A stretch of 64,000 bases of DNA from Terfezia claveryi (GCA_015179025.1 WHUX01000035.1:248001-312000); one strand, 5' to 3'. Counted from the first letter of the stretch, positions 10,646 to 23,689 are shown. Numbers and translations: made by a program. The notes: generated by a model from the sequence alone, not told the origin.

Positions 10646-13600
10646 TCAATTCATATTCGCCCCCCCTAACAACTCCATCATCTTTGCCCTCTGTGCCTCC
10701 GGTACCTGCTGCAACGCCAACACAATCCCCGCCATTGCGCCGTCCTTATTCGCCATAATCAAATCCCTCATCTCCACCGCCGCAATCTCCTTTTTAACCT
10801 CCTCCATCTTCGCATTAATATCCTTCCTATTCCCCTCAAACCACTCCGCGACAATCCTATCCTGTTCCTCATACATATTGCTTTCCGAGTCCTCCATAAA
10901 CCAGCCCTGGACTCTCTTGAGGCAATCCTTCCTACTGGCCTTCTTGTTCGTAGCAGAAACTAACTTCTTGACTACAGCCTCCTCATTAAGTCTCCTCCTC
11001 AGCCTCCAGTATAAGAAGCGTCGAGAGTTGACCCATTGTAATGGCTTGCGTATAGCACCCTTTGCCTGCATACGTCCAGCGCGATCGTGAAAATCAGCGA
11101 ATTGGATACTGACTTGTTGGTAGACTGGCATAAGGAGCTTCTCTCTCTCAACCATCTTAACCTTGATAGTAGATTGCTGATCCACAGAAAGCTCCTTATT
11201 CTGCAATTGTCGGTATAATTCTCCATAGGTAGGGTCAAGACGAGCCATGGTGTCGAGCAACTTCTCACGACGGAACTTGATACCAACGATACCCTCCGGT
11301 TCAAGAACACCACCACGGGCCTCCTCATCGGCATACATTTCCATCATATCCTCGTTAATCGTCGGGTCTACGACGACCCAAGAACCACCACGAAGTTCAC
11401 CAAATGGTGGAATATAGACAATGATAGGCTGCTCATACTTGACAAGGGCATCAACAATGTAGGATCCATACTTCAGCACCTCGTTGTACATATCCCTCTG
11501 GCCACCAGAGAAACCACGCCAGTTCGCGAGGATAATCAAAGGAAGCTGCTCCCCGTGGTTGAAGTCATTGATAGCCTGGGCGGTTTTGAACGCAGAGTTT
11601 GGATACCAAACCTGACCAGCTTCCTGGGTGACTTGCTCAGTAGAGTCAGGGTTTGCAGGGTCGGCAGGGGTAACGTTCTCAACGGAGCGAGTCTCAACAC
11701 TAATGACACCAACTGGGATACCACCAAGGCGAGCGCGGCCAACAACGACAGTCCTGGCCCATCCGCTGAGGGTTTCCTGGAATGAATCACGGTCAAAGAG
11801 ACCACTAAGGAAACCCTCCTCGTCTTCCTTACCACCGATGAGCCACCGGACATCATAGGGGTTCTTCTGCGGTGGCCAGAAGGTAATATCACGGTCCCAG
11901 GTATCCGCAGTTGGAGTGACAGGGACAGGCTGACCCTTTCGGTCTGGGACATATGCCAACCACTCGATGATCTTGGACACACCCTCAAAGTCATCGCTGG
12001 CAGTCAAGTGAGAGACACCATTGCGGTACATAATCTGGGTACCACCAAGCTGCAAGTTGGAAGTATAGACTTCCCTTCCAAGCAACTTGTTGATAGCAGG
12101 TGCACCAGTGAGAATCTAATTTCCGTTAGCACCTCTCCTGTCAAATAATGAATACCTGGTTGACCTACAATTGGTTGACCCTCAATTTGAATAGCCCTCT
12201 GTCCAAGACGGACAAGATAAGCACCAATACCAACGGAACGACAAGTAACAAGTGTAATGGTGAAGATATCTTTGTATGCCTTCGAGGTAGCTCCCGCAAT
12301 CAAACCCGATCCTCTCAAACACTCCACTCCCAAGCCATCCTCCGCACCAATAATAGTCGTAATCTTGAATCTAGTCTCCCCCTCCTCAACGATCTTCTCC
12401 ACGATGACATTCTTCTTCTCCTTAAGCCCCTCATATGCCTCTAGACTGAAGTACAGGTACTTAAAGCCAGCCTCCGGCTTCTCAGGGTCATTCCAGGCAA
12501 CAGAAAAGTAGGGAATTAGCTCCTCTGCCATACCAATACGAGCACCAGAGTTGGCAGAAAGGTAAATCCTGGGAATTCCCAATCTCCTGGCAAGCTCCGT
12601 GCACTTGTGGAAGAACCTATCCTCTTGTGGTCCAAAGGATCCAATCTTGAAAGTGATATCATTGGCGATAATGACGAATCTTCGGCCTCTGGGATATTCT
12701 GGCGTCCTTGCGGTGACAATCCACCCAACCATACCATGAGTATTAGTTCCAGGCTCCCTCTGTACTTCAATCAAGCCCTCACCGTCGTCCAAGACCAATT
12801 CCTTATACTCAAAGACATCAACGCCTTGAACCATCTTGTCCTTAAGTGCTGGAACCTTCGCGGTAGCCTTATTCCAGCTGTTCTGGATCGCTTGTCTGAA
12901 CAACTCAGGGAAATCGTAGACATACTGTGTACCCATCAAGTGAGCCTTATAGCGCTTAGGTTGCAACCACTCTTTCGCAGCATACGGTGTCGTAACAGGT
13001 CGAAGGTGCATGTTTCCAGGTCCAGACCCAATGCTATGGAATATCCATTGCCCTTTATCGTTCTTCCTCTCCGCATACAAATCGACATTAATAACATACC
13101 CAGAAACGTTGTTAATCATCATTCGGAGAGGATAAGCGATACTAGTGGCAGGGTCAGTACAGATAATACGGATCTCCGCACCAGTAACTCTCAACCTCCA
13201 CAGTCGCCTTCCAAATCGCTCAATAAACCCTGCCAAAGCAGACTCGACCTCCTCAGGGACAAGAGGGAAGACTGGAGAAAAGTTAATGAAAATGTGGTTA
13301 AGGTCAGAGTTATTGTTACCAATAATCTCCAACGCGTCAAGGATATCATCAACCAAGCGGTTCGTCTCAGAGATGAGATATTCCGCAGTTGGGATCTCAT
13401 CACGCAACCTACCAGGCCTGACAATAGCACGAGTAAAGTACCTTTTGTCACTATGGGTTTCCTTGCCAATAGCCTCATACACGTGAATGTTGCGGTTCTC
13501 AGTGAACACAGGCTTGATGTTGAAGTTGGAAAGACGTCCAAGCTCAAGCTGGAAAGCCAATGCGGGTTCAACGTGACGGATAGACTTGTCTTCCTTGTAG

Positions 13601-16600
13601 TCGGGACCTCGGAAAGTGAAGTATCCAGGGTAAGAACCGTCTTTGTGGCCGCAAATAAAAGTAACACGGCGAACATTCCTATCCACAAGGTCCTCCTTAA
13701 CATCCTGGACTAACGTACTCAGCTTCTGCTCAATCTCCTCATCATTGTTTGTCTCTATATCACGGACAGCAACGTTGCAAACCGCCGAGAGCTCCTCGCT
13801 CTCTGCGCGAATAGGAGCCGGTCGCCGCTTGCCAGACAAATTGGCCATCAATCCACTTGACTTAGTTTGCTTATGTCCTTTCCTAGGGAGGGCATCAAGG
13901 GCCCTTTGGAGACCCTCATCGGCCTCGTCAACGTAGCCAACTGGAACCACGACACCTTTCCTCATAGGCTCAGGGTCGTTATTCTTGACCAAGTACGACA
14001 GATCACTGATGGAACCTATCCTCTTGAAAAGATTTGGACCTTCGCCAGTGGGAGTAGCAGGAGTAGATGGCTGAATAGAGCCAATCTCAGAGAGACCAAC
14101 CTTCCTGAGCTGGAAATCCCAAGTCACAAGGTACGGTGGCTCACTGTCAAGGTTGTGGTATTGGATGCTCTGGAGGGAGTATGCCCTGTAGGCTCTTCGG
14201 ACGTAGACCTCCAAAGCGGCAAGGGAAACCCAAGGATCAGAGTAGCCGAAGAATGTAGGCAAGACATCGAATACAGTATACTTCGAATCGATGACCTCCT
14301 TCAAAACGTCGAGCTTCGGCGACCTATGTTCCCAGCCAGTCTCACCATACCTTGATTCCACGACTGCTGAGCGAAGGATGTGCTCCATCTGTCCGGCACG
14401 CTCCTCCAATGAAGGCAAAGCACACTGAATCAGGACTTCCCTTGCCTTCAATGCTACCTTCGCAGTTGGGCGGGACTCAAGCTCGGTGAGCTTCTTAAGG
14501 ATAGTACGGAAGTACTTGCTCACGGCTCCATTGGTTGGCTTGTTTGGTCGGTATTCCTCCAGGATAGCGATGATAAGGTTATTCTTTGCTCCGATCCTAG
14601 TATGAGACAGGACATACTGCACAACCTTCTGGATATCCTCCTTATTCTGATCACGTAGGTGAAGAATAACGTCCTCATCACGGGTGTTTTGTCCCTACAA
14701 ACATCATTAGTACCTCTAATCCCAAAAATAAACCAGCAAAACCTACAGAAAATAACTTCTCGACATCGTAATATTTCTGCAACAACTCAACAAAAACATA
14801 AAACTCATGCGCCTTCAGCCCCTCCATATATTGACTCATAACATTGGTCAATGGCACTAGCTGAGACCTCAAGAGGTCGACATCAGTCGGCTGCACATTA
14901 TCCTCCAAGAACTTATCAAATGTCTTGACCAACGCCTTGCTCGGGAACTCCGCCTTCCTCGACTTGGCCTTATCCACAATCTGGCTAAATTGAGTGACCA
15001 GCCTCTGTGGCATCCTCGAGGATAGAGCAGAAAATTGTGCACTCCACTCTCCATACGGCAGATCCGGGTTCCTCAAGACCTCCATAAGCTCCCTAAGAGT
15101 GCTAGCCATAATGACCTGGTTATCAAATCCATCAAGAATGTTATTAAGCACACCAAGGAGCTGAGTGAACCTTTGCGGTGGTTTATTTCCAATGACCTGA
15201 GCAGGACCCATTGGAGGAAGTTGTCCCTCAAAAGGAGTAGCATGCTTAACACGGGAAGGATCATCAAGAGCGAGTATTCCAAGAATATCTCCCGCCTCAA
15301 GAGTAGCACCTGGCTGCTTGATAAGTTGAACATGACCATCCTCTGCAGTAACCAAAGGCATGTACATCTTCATAACTTCAACCTCAGCATACGCCTGGCC
15401 CTTCTTGACATGCTCGCCATTCTCGACCAAGAATTTGACCAATTTACCTGGAGAAGGAGTTCGCAACTGTGTAGGATCATTCTCTTGCTCCAAGAGACAT
15501 GTCTTTGAGTCAACGCTCAACCTAGTAGCTCCAACCTCCTCTTTCCAGTAGACATTGTGAGACTTCCCGTCAAGCAAAATGAGCAATCCACCATCAGTGA
15601 GCGCACGAACTCCAACAGCACACTTCGATCCATTGATAAACAAGTGGTAGGAGTCCAGGGAAGACCTAGTCGCGGTGAATTTGTATCTCACTCCGGCGTA
15701 GATGTAATCGATAGGGAAAACGGTCTTGAGAATATCCTTCGCAGGAACCTGACCCTTCTCCAAAGACAACTTATACTCATTCAGACAAGATTCGCTAGCA
15801 ATATGAGCCTTAGTGACGGCACCAGCAACAACAGCAAGGATTGGGTCCGGCCTCTCAACAGTCAAATTCCGAGAAATTAACTCATCAAGCCATCCAGTTG
15901 TAATAGTATTATCCTCGAAAGCCGGTGTCTCCAAGAGTTTAATCAAGTACTCAACAGTCGTCCTGAAATCACCACGGATGCTCAATTCCTTCAAGGCGAC
16001 AACCATATGCTTCCTTGACGCACTACGGTTCTCACCATAAGCGAAAATGTGACCAAATTGCGAATCCGAGAAGGAGTGAATACTACTTGCAGTACCAACA
16101 GAGAAGTAACCCCAGACATTCGATGAAGACCTGAAGTTCAAGTCATGCAGAACACCACCAGATGGCTTAAATCCTTCACCTGGATCTTCTGAAGTGATAC
16201 GGCATGCTGTGGTATGTCCCTTTGGCTTTGGTCGGCGTTGAATCTCGCTAGATCCCTCCTTGGAAAAGTCAAAATCGATCTCGCTAGAACCATAAGGGTC
16301 AGTTCCATAGAGAAGCCTAATATCCTTGATCCTATACAGCGGAAGACCCATTGCAATTTGGAGCTGCGCAGCCGGAAGATTGACACCAGTAACCATCTCC
16401 GTGGTAGGGTGTTCGACTTGCAACCTCGGGTTCAATTCCAAGAAATAGAAGCTATCGTCGGCATGGGAGTAGAGATATTCAACCGTTCCAGCAGAGACAT
16501 ATCCGACCAATTTTCCCAACCTCACCGCGGCCTTCTCCATCTCATGGAAAGTCTCTGGTTTAGCAACAGTCACTGGTGCCTCCTCAATAATCTTCTGATG

Positions 16601-17818
16601 TCTCCTTTGTACGGAACAATCACGCCCAAACAACGAGATATTGTTCCCATACTGATCGGCCAGCAATTGCACTTCCAAATGCCTAGCATTTCCAGCCAAC
16701 TTCATCACAAAGATTGGCGACCCAGGGACTTCACTCGCAACCTGACTAAAGAGGGAAGCAAAATTGTCCTCCCCATCTGCCTTTCGAATACCCTTTCCTC
16801 CACCTCCCTCACTCGCCTTAATCATCACCGGGAATCCAATGTCCATAGCCTTCTGGAGAGCTTCCTCCGCAGTCTGAACACATCCCTGTCGGTAGACATC
16901 ATCCGCAACCCTGACCAACCCCTGCTTATCGATAATGACCTGGTCTACACCCGTTCCAGACCACGGAATGCACGGCACCTTAGCATGTTGGGCGACAATT
17001 GTGGATGAGATCTTATCACCCAGCGAGCGCATAGCGTTGCCAGGCGGGCCGATAAAAACAATCCTGTTCTTCGACATCGCAAGTGACTCGGGGAGATTTG
17101 GATTTTCACTAGCATGACCCCTGTAACGTTCCGAAAAGAACATGTCAGCCAACCAAAAATCTTTTCCTACTTCTACGCCCGCAAAAGACTCAACGCCTTG
17201 CTTATTCGCGCACAATAGAATAACTCACCATCCAGCCCAGACTGCGTGTACTCCTGTTCGCTCTGCAACATCGACAATCAATTCCACATTGGCATAATTA
17301 TTATTATTCGTGCCCCCAGGTACCTATGTTGCTCCTTAGTCAAACGAAATCTGGATAATCAACCAAACACCGCTGGTAGCTCACCTCAACGTACTGGTCG
17401 GCCATCCTAATGTAGTCCGCATTGGCCTTCAAGTCCTCTGGTGTGGCCATTACCGTGAACTGTATAGCCCTCTCATCCCCGAAAGTTTCATACGCCCATT
17501 TCCTCACACTCCTAATCTCCTTGACTGCCGCAATTCCATTGTTGGCGATAAGTACCTATTCAAAATTAGCCCCCTACCTCCCCCAGTACACTCACGTAAA
17601 CCCCTGTAACTCACCGAAGTTATCACCGTATGACCCCCATTAGCAGAAACGAAATCCCTTACAGCCCCTGGCCTCGCAACTTCCAATCTGTTACCCCCAA
17701 TATATTGTGACAGTATCGGCGACGCCGGCGGTGAAAGTGATGATCCGTCCGTGTCTACTGTTGGTGATATTATAGCGTCCTTTGCCTCTGAGACCACTTC
17801 CTCTGCTGCTGAAGCCAT
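10646..17818 (-). CDS. ACC1: acetyl-CoA carboxylase, multifunctional
   Basis: Carboxylates acetyl-CoA to malonyl-CoA, the committed step of cytosolic fatty-acid synthesis. Model: complement(join(10646..12115, 12169..14694, 14747..17120, 17229..17323, 17385..17555, 17615..17818)), 2279 aa, the usual fungal length, open at all five junctions. Domains in order: biotin carboxylase starting near residue 69 ([15 protein letters not shown]) with the ATP-grasp glycine loop [11 protein letters not shown] near 262; biotin carrier domain with EVMKMYMPL, biotinyl Lys 741; a long central region; carboxyltransferase from about 1480, with [19 protein letters not shown] near 1630 and [20 protein letters not shown] near 1980. 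The introns are 52-61 nt except the third (108 nt). The ATG at 17818 gives the short Ala/Ser-rich leader typical of fungal ACC1. No lesion is seen. Single essential gene in most fungi. Confidence 0.97.
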
Positions 17819-19477
17819 TGACTTTGTGTGGCCTGCTGTTCGAATAGTAGTAGTAGGTTGTTTATGTGATTGTAGCTGTGGTGGTGTGCAGGGTGATGGG
17901 GGTGGTGATGGGAGTGGGACTGATGTCGATGAGGAATGTGCCTGTAAAGCTACCTCTGCTGCTTTATATTTTGAAACTTGTCAGCAACCGCAAGTACCGG
18001 TACCCAAAATGTGCATGCCCCACCCCAGATCGGAGTGATGGCCGAGTGTAGGTATCTATCGGTCGCTACCCAACTTATTCCTTAGACTGATAGATTCCAA
18101 CAGATCAAATTCCGGCTCTTATTGAAAGCAACACCATGGCAGCAGAAATTTGAACCAACGGAGGGAGGCGGGGTATTATACTTCTCAAGCACCTAATACC
18201 AGACGTAGAACTACAACTAGCCAAACGCAACAGACGATAACACAACCTTGACGTTGGTAACGTTTTGAGTTGGATATAGCAACTGGGTATTGTTTTATCA
18301 AATCAATTCAATATACAAACCAATCCCACTATCAATCCCTCTTCATCTATCTCGTAAGCAGAAGCAGGCAGGTAAGTGGTAAGTCTCGTCAGAAGCGGGC
18401 TAAAGTCCCAGAGCGTGTGATGTGAGGTGTGGAGAGGAATGAGGTGAGATGAGGTCAAGACCGGAAAACCCAAAATAATAATAATAAAAATAAGGGTATG
18501 ATTGAAACTCGTCAGTTTGTGTAGTGAGGAGTAGGTATTATGTATGTAGGTCAGAAGAGTGTAACCGCATGCGCTCTAATTGAAAAAACTGCACGTAAGT
18601 AGGTCACAGCCGTAGGAGGATGGGTTTCGAGATAACGATAAGCCAGCAGAAGAAACAAAAGTGCACAATATCACCTAAATAACTCCAGAGTAACACGATT
18701 CAGTCGGTTGGGAGCCCCTGAAATTGCTTATTTCCTTCGGCTCCTACTTAGTTACTCAACCAAAATTCAGGAACGGGACAGGGTTGACTAGTTTCTTCGT
18801 TCAACGGCGCTAACCAACGACAACAACTTGAAAGTTGCCCTCTATCAAGTGCAAAATACCTTCAATCAGCACACAAAGTTCTTGTTCCTTGGGTTCCCCC
18901 CTCTTCACCCAATCCAATGAGCATCCCAATCCCAGGTATGCATTCACACCCTCTCCATTCCATCAAGTTTCCCACATCAAGATGCCATCACCCAACCATG
19001 AACATCTCTCAGTTATCGTAGCGTTAAAAGCTGAAAACAATCTCCATCCCCAGAGCCCAATTTACCAGTTCACCAATTCCATCTACCACACCAGATTTTC
19101 CCAATCCCAATTTGTTGGGTTCAGATGGTCCCTTCCTCCTGACATCTGTTGAGCTGCCAAGACCCCATCCTCACCTCCCGAGCTATCCTGCACCTCAACG
19201 TCAACCCTCATCAATATGCAATTTCCACGTCAAGTTGTTGATCTCATCGATCATCTTGACCGTTAACATTTGCGGAGGAGGTATTTACAGACCCTAGACA
19301 AAGCTCTTCACAACACCCTGGATACATCGCAAAAGTGTCCTCGCATAATTACAATTACCTTGAGGATTTGAGGGTGCTTTTTTTGAATTGAGTTTTGAGC
19401 TTGATATGAAGCTCCTAAGTCCAAGTAGTTTTAACTGGATGGCTACTCTGGTGAATTTTTTGAAACTGAAAAGTTGG

Positions 19478-19499
19478 TAGTCTCGTGCCAACAAGACTA
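19478..19499 (+). mobile_element. 22-bp two-ended micro-insertion
   Basis: The insert starts TAGTCT, ends AGACTA and contains GTGCCAAC between them, so both family ends are present in reduced form. The flanks AAAAGTTGG (19469-19477) and AAAAGTTGT (19500-19508) match at 8 of 9 positions. Confidence 0.75.
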
Positions 19500-19636
19500 A
19501 AAAGTTGTGGAAAATACGCTATTCCCCATACAATTTAGCGCGTTTTTGGAAATGGATTCAACCTGCTGTATCTGTCCAAGCTTTGCACCTGGCTGCAAAA
19601 ATCAGAAAAGAGATTATATACTCTTCTCTTTAAATT

Positions 19637-20114
19637 TAGTCTGGTTGCACAATCCTTTTTTTGGTTTTTGTAAGCGCTTAAACTGATTTTTAACATTTTT
19701 TTCGCTCTATGGGTGTGATTCCGGTGGATTGCGAAGACTTTTGTCTAGTTAGGGTCTGTATGTAGAAAGTACTACCGGTAGTGCTTTCACCCGGATATTT
19801 TTTGCCTGAGCAAAAGTTACACTTGCATAAGTCGGGTATATGGATGGATGTGTAAAATATTGATATCAGGGGCCGTGAACAATTGCGACAATGTGGATAT
19901 GCCCCAGTCCACATGTGAACAGAATGTTTTGGGCAACTTGTATCCGTATTGGGTATTGGTGTAGTAATACTATTGATATCTGTGCTATAATAGGTACCCT
20001 CTCGATGTGTCCGAAGTGCTTCCGTTGGTATTTCTTTAGCATTTTTTTTTTTTTTTTTTTTTCTATACATCTATAGAGCCTAAGGCTCATGTTAAAAGAG
20101 TGTCAACCAGACTA
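19637..20114. mobile_element. possible 478-bp element with family ends
   Basis: The left edge reads TAGTCTGGTTGCACAA and the right edge TGTCAACCAGACTA, the correct inverted orientation for a TIR element of the same family. Inside lies a T23 tract (20042-20064) and no ORF of note. The outer flanks do not match, so these may equally be two independent fragments. Confidence 0.35.
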
Positions 20115-20158
20115 GGAACAACGTGTAAAGTATGTACTCTACATAAGCGTCTAGTCTA

Positions 20159-20604
20159 CAGTGGTGTCTCGATAGAAGCAACCCCTGATAAAAGAAACCT
20201 CTCAATATAAGAAACCATACTCCAGTCCCGCGGAATTTGTATGGGAAAATAAGAAACCCTCGTTACTAGCTTAAGTATTCGCTTACTAAAAGTGCAGGTT
20301 TCTTTATACCGCGAGTTCAGCCGCAATGACCTCATGCGAATTGTTTCTTAACGAGTTTACACCACAAAAAAGCATCCAAAGTGTTATTCTCCTTACCTGC
20401 ATCAGCTCTAGCAAGATAAATTATTAGCCTCTCTTCTGTCTGAAGCGTTATAATGCCACCGAAGGTTCCCATTCGCCTTTTATACCCAACTCAGACATTT
20501 CCTTTGTTTTTTTTGTATGTATCTTGATATAAGAAACCTCGCGTTATAAGAAACTCGCTGCCAATCCCAATCCCGATGGGGTTGCTTATATCGAGACACC
20601 ACTG
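20159..20604. mobile_element. 446-bp pogo/Tc1-mariner-type MITE
   Basis: The ends are inverted repeats beginning CAGTGGTGTCTCGATA, extended to about 28 bp with one mismatch and one indel, and flanked by TA on each side (20157-20158, 20605-20606), the pogo/Tc1-mariner target. Subterminal words ATAAGAAACC recur near both ends (for example 20190-20280 and 20530-20565), as in pogo-like elements. No transposase frame is present, so this is a non-autonomous copy. Confidence 0.85.
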
Positions 20605-21230
20605 TAGGTAGGCTTGGCGTCAAACCTTCCGAACCAAGGAAACTGAACGCGCCCAGGCATGAAATAACCCAACCATTCAGGGACCGACTTTGAAAGCAAA
20701 TCGAGACTTGGAGTAAAAACGTCCCCACCAAGTCCACGGTGTATTACACCATGTTCTCGGATATTATTTCCTAGACTTCTAAAGGAACCCAATAGTCCAC
20801 AATAATGATGTATTTATGATTATATGATGAAACATAGGACGCCTCGCTTGGCAGAACTAAGGTTAGGAGACTAGTATCAAGTTACGAGTCCAGTACCCTT
20901 TGAGTAGTTCTCGTGCCCCTTTCGGTAATCCACAACCACATCCTGTATAAACGGCCCGCTGACGCTCCCCCGTCATCACCCTGGAGCCACCGCAAGCCCA
21001 AAAAAGCCAACTCGTGATCAACCACCTTTAGCCGCTTCATTGAATGAGAGCCAATTTGTTTAGATCATGTGGTCCAGCAGAGGCAATAGCTTAGTTGTTC
21101 AATTCGACCGGTTAGCAGATTACGTATATGTATATTATTCATTGTTTCTTCAGCCTGTTTTCCATCCCTCCACCTACTTAAATATACAACGCTGACATTC
21201 ATACAAACATCGTCTTGCCTACTTGAAACA

Positions 21231-21784
21231 ATGTTTTCTCGCAACCTCCCCTCAATAAAGCCTGTACACCACAGCATTTCACAATTTCGCCTTCAATCTC
21301 GAAAGTTTCGCTCAGCGGCTCTACTCAATACCTCTGATCCCAACATGTCTGGAAAAAACCCCGGAAACGTCATTGGCGGGCATAAGGCTACCATCAGTAA
21401 CCCTCGTAAGTCATTCTTGACGCAGGAAGTGCCTTCGATGAGCAGCAGTTGACAAACTTACACCTGTGTTCCCAGACCGGTCCGAGGAGGCGAAGCAGCA
21501 TTCCAAGGAAGTCCTTGACGAGCAATTTGGCGGGGGCGAAGGAACTGGTGGAGGACAAGGCGCTGAAGCAAGGTCTGATCTTGAGAAGAATACTGGAAAT
21601 GTCATTGGCGGGTATAAGGCGTGAGTATCTAGCATTCTGCTATTTGTCTGAATAATACATGAAACGTTACTTACAACTATAAACTTGCAGTACGTTGAGT
21701 AATCCCACCACAGGTTCTGGGGCCAAGGCGAAGGCGAAGAAGAAGCTTAACGAGATGGGTGTTGAGGTAGATGATGACTCGTAG
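21231..21784 (+). CDS. con-6: Con-6 family conidiation-related protein with N-terminal extension
   Basis: Small protein of the Con-6 family, first described as induced during conidiation in Neurospora; molecular role unknown. Model: join(21231..21405, 21476..21620, 21691..21784), 137 aa, with two 70-nt introns that keep the frame. Two Con-6 repeats are visible: NPGNVIGGHKATISNP then EEAKQHSKEVLD, and NTGNVIGGYKATLSNP near the C-terminus. Both introns interrupt the repeats just at or after the GG(H/Y)KA motif. The ATG at 21231 adds 38 residues rich in Arg/Ser with no Asp or Glu until just before the family start, resembling a mitochondrial presequence. An in-frame ATG at 21345 (MSGKNPGN) would give the usual compact form. 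Which start is used cannot be told here. Confidence 0.92.
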
Positions 21785-22330
21785 ATGGATTTATTTTGTT
21801 TATAGTTACATATTAAGCTATATAATCAAACTCTGTAAGAGGAGTCCGTACCCAGATGACGGTTGCTTTCCATTTTTCTACTTTTCTATTTATCCACTGT
21901 GCTTGTTTCATTTACAAATGGCCCCCCAGTATGTAATTGATGTAGAACAGAGAATTGAATCCAAGGAGATGTATTTAAGTACCTAGGTAAGTTATGTACC
22001 TTTACTGGTCCACATGACTTTGAATCTTATTGGGATACTCAGTTGGATAACCACAATTGCAGTTATGTTCGGAAACCTTCTTGAAGATTTGTTCGGTGAC
22101 AACTCACGAGCACCTATAAACGTATATCGCTGCGATATGTCCTCGGATATTGATTATGTGTTTGGGGGAGTATTACTCCTTAATTTCTATAGAATAAAAC
22201 TTGGAGCAGGAGCTCGTTGTGTGAGGTCTTGAGATCTCAAGGTTCCCTCATCTTTATATGTCAGGGACTAAGTTGAACTTTTGAATAGCAGTTAAGGATT
22301 AAATAGCAACGTAGTCTCTATGCTTGAAAT
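21785..22330. other. con-6 3' flank with one copy of a 149-bp repeat
   Basis: Contains the left copy of a 149-bp direct repeat (21988-22136) and ends at the 10-bp target duplication TGCTTGAAAT (22321-22330) of the large element. No gene seen. Confidence 0.6.
21988..22136 (+). repeat. 149-bp direct repeat, left copy
   Basis: Matches 25604-25752 in the same orientation over exactly 149 bp, with about six mismatches. The two copies bracket the large palindromic element but lie 184 and 230 bp outside its target duplications, so they are not its termini. Partner listed separately. Confidence 0.9.
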
Positions 22331-22604
22331 GAGAAAACCTTTAAAATGCCCTCCGGGTAACACGGACTACTGTAAAATGCCCTCCACTTAGTGGAACATG
22401 TCTAACATACAACACTAAACCACTCTCTCTACTACCAACACCTCGCTGCTTGGCATGACTATATGCAAAGGCCACTTTTTTATGCCAGACTAACACGCGC
22501 CCATGCAGTTCAGCATACCCTACCTAGCATACCCAGCATACCCAGCATACCCAGCATACCCAGCATACCAGCCCAGCATAACCTGTATAACCGACACGCA
22601 GCAT

Positions 22605-23110
22605 CACCTGTGGCATGCAGGGGTCACATAAGCTAAGAATGAGGGGATCGTTGCGAATCCCCTATTCTTAGCTTATCTGCACCCCAGGGGATCCCCCCAC
22701 CGCAAATTTTCTAGCTAAGCTTGGCGTCAACCGTAGTCGCTTTTGAAAAATATAGCAAAGAACAATGGGGTTTGTGTACGTTTCTTACATATGTGCATAT
22801 ATGTATTCATACCAGCTCATCTGAATTTCCCACCACTATACTATTATTGCCTCCCTAGGAGCGGTGACTAACATCATTGAGACTTCTCGAAATCTCGCAT
22901 CTTTGGTGAAGATAGAGAATAGAATCTGATAAGATCCAGCCTCTGCAGCGTCTTAAGCTGGCCGATTTAAGACGCTATCGCATCCAGCCTCTGCGGCGTC
23001 TTAAGCTGGCTGATTTAAGACGCTATCCATCCAGCCTCTGTAACGAGACTAGCCTCTGTCTTACCCTAAACCTGTGCTTTGGCACTGAGTGGGCTTGGCA
23101 TTGTGCGGGC
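22605..23110 (+). repeat. internal inverted repeat 1, left arm
   Basis: Pairs with 23690-24240. Contains a perfect-looking small hairpin of ATAAGCTAAGAAT type (about 22629-22676) and two copies of a roughly 43-bp unit with GCGTCTTAAGCTGGC, which is itself palindromic. The partner arm has three copies. Confidence 0.85.
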
Positions 23111-23176
23111 TTGGCATTGTGTCGCAGTCTTAATGGTGAAATAAAGTCTAAAAAAAACCAAAATGAAAAAATGAAA

Positions 23177-23248
23177 GGATGAATCGAACCTCTGACCTGC
23201 CAATTATAATAAACTTGAACTCAAAACCCAATCCACTGCACCATAAAC
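23177..23248 (-). other. degenerate tRNA-like sequence in element loop
   Basis: The minus strand reads TGGTGCAGTGG (A-box-like) and, about 55 nt later, GGTTCGATTC (B-box). The T-stem pairs at only about 3 of 5 positions and no acceptor stem forms, so it is not a working tRNA gene. It could be a tRNA-derived SINE head or pseudo-tRNA captured in the spacer of the palindrome. Confidence 0.4.
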
Positions 23249-23348
23249 AAGTAATAATAATAATACTTAACTAACCAATATGATTCACAAGATATAAACT
23301 TGATATAAGCATTATACATTCAATTATTATCAATCATAGTAGGTTGCG

Positions 23349-23366
23349 GGGGGGTTGTGCCAACCA
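23349..23366 (+). mobile_element. transposon-end fragment inside the palindromic element
   Basis: GTTGTGCCAACCAGACTA, preceded by a G run, is a right-end fragment of the micro-insertion family. It lies in the unpaired spacer between the arms at 22605-23110 and 23690-24240. No flanking duplication was found. Confidence 0.55.
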
Positions 23367-23689
23367 GACTAGTCTAGCAGCAATATAGTCTCGTCTACAT
23401 AGAATATAGGTGCTGTTATTACAAGTTGAGTTTATATTCCGGTTATCTGTAAGTCTTGTTAAATAGACTCGGACCCTACTACCAATATTCTATTTGACTT
23501 TTGATCTAGGAACCCCGATGTATGGGAATACAATATGAAATAGATAGCCGTTTGTAATTTGTTCATATCTCACATATCACATCACATCGATTATCCACTT
23601 CAATATTACAATTTAAGTAATCCTCCCGTTTTCCCAATCTAGTAATTTTATTTAGTGTATGCCAAGCTTACTACAAGTAACAAGCTAGC

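Larger units (their letters stand above)
17819..21230. other. intergenic upstream of ACC1
   Basis: No gene is supported. The first kilobase should hold the ACC1 promoter and leader. The rest contains a 22-bp micro-insertion (19478-19499), a possible 478-bp element between inverted end fragments (19637-20114), and a pogo-type MITE (20159-20604). Confidence 0.5.

Noticed and set aside
12607..13713. 368-codon plus-strand frame
   Set aside because: Antisense shadow of the ACC1 carboxyltransferase/central exon, which has clear domain motifs.
22014..22232. 72-codon frame with membrane-like start
   Set aside because: Overlaps the 149-bp direct repeat; the second repeat copy does not preserve the frame end and no homology is evident.
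23177..23248. Functional tRNA gene
   Set aside because: A- and B-box words are present but acceptor and T stems do not pair.
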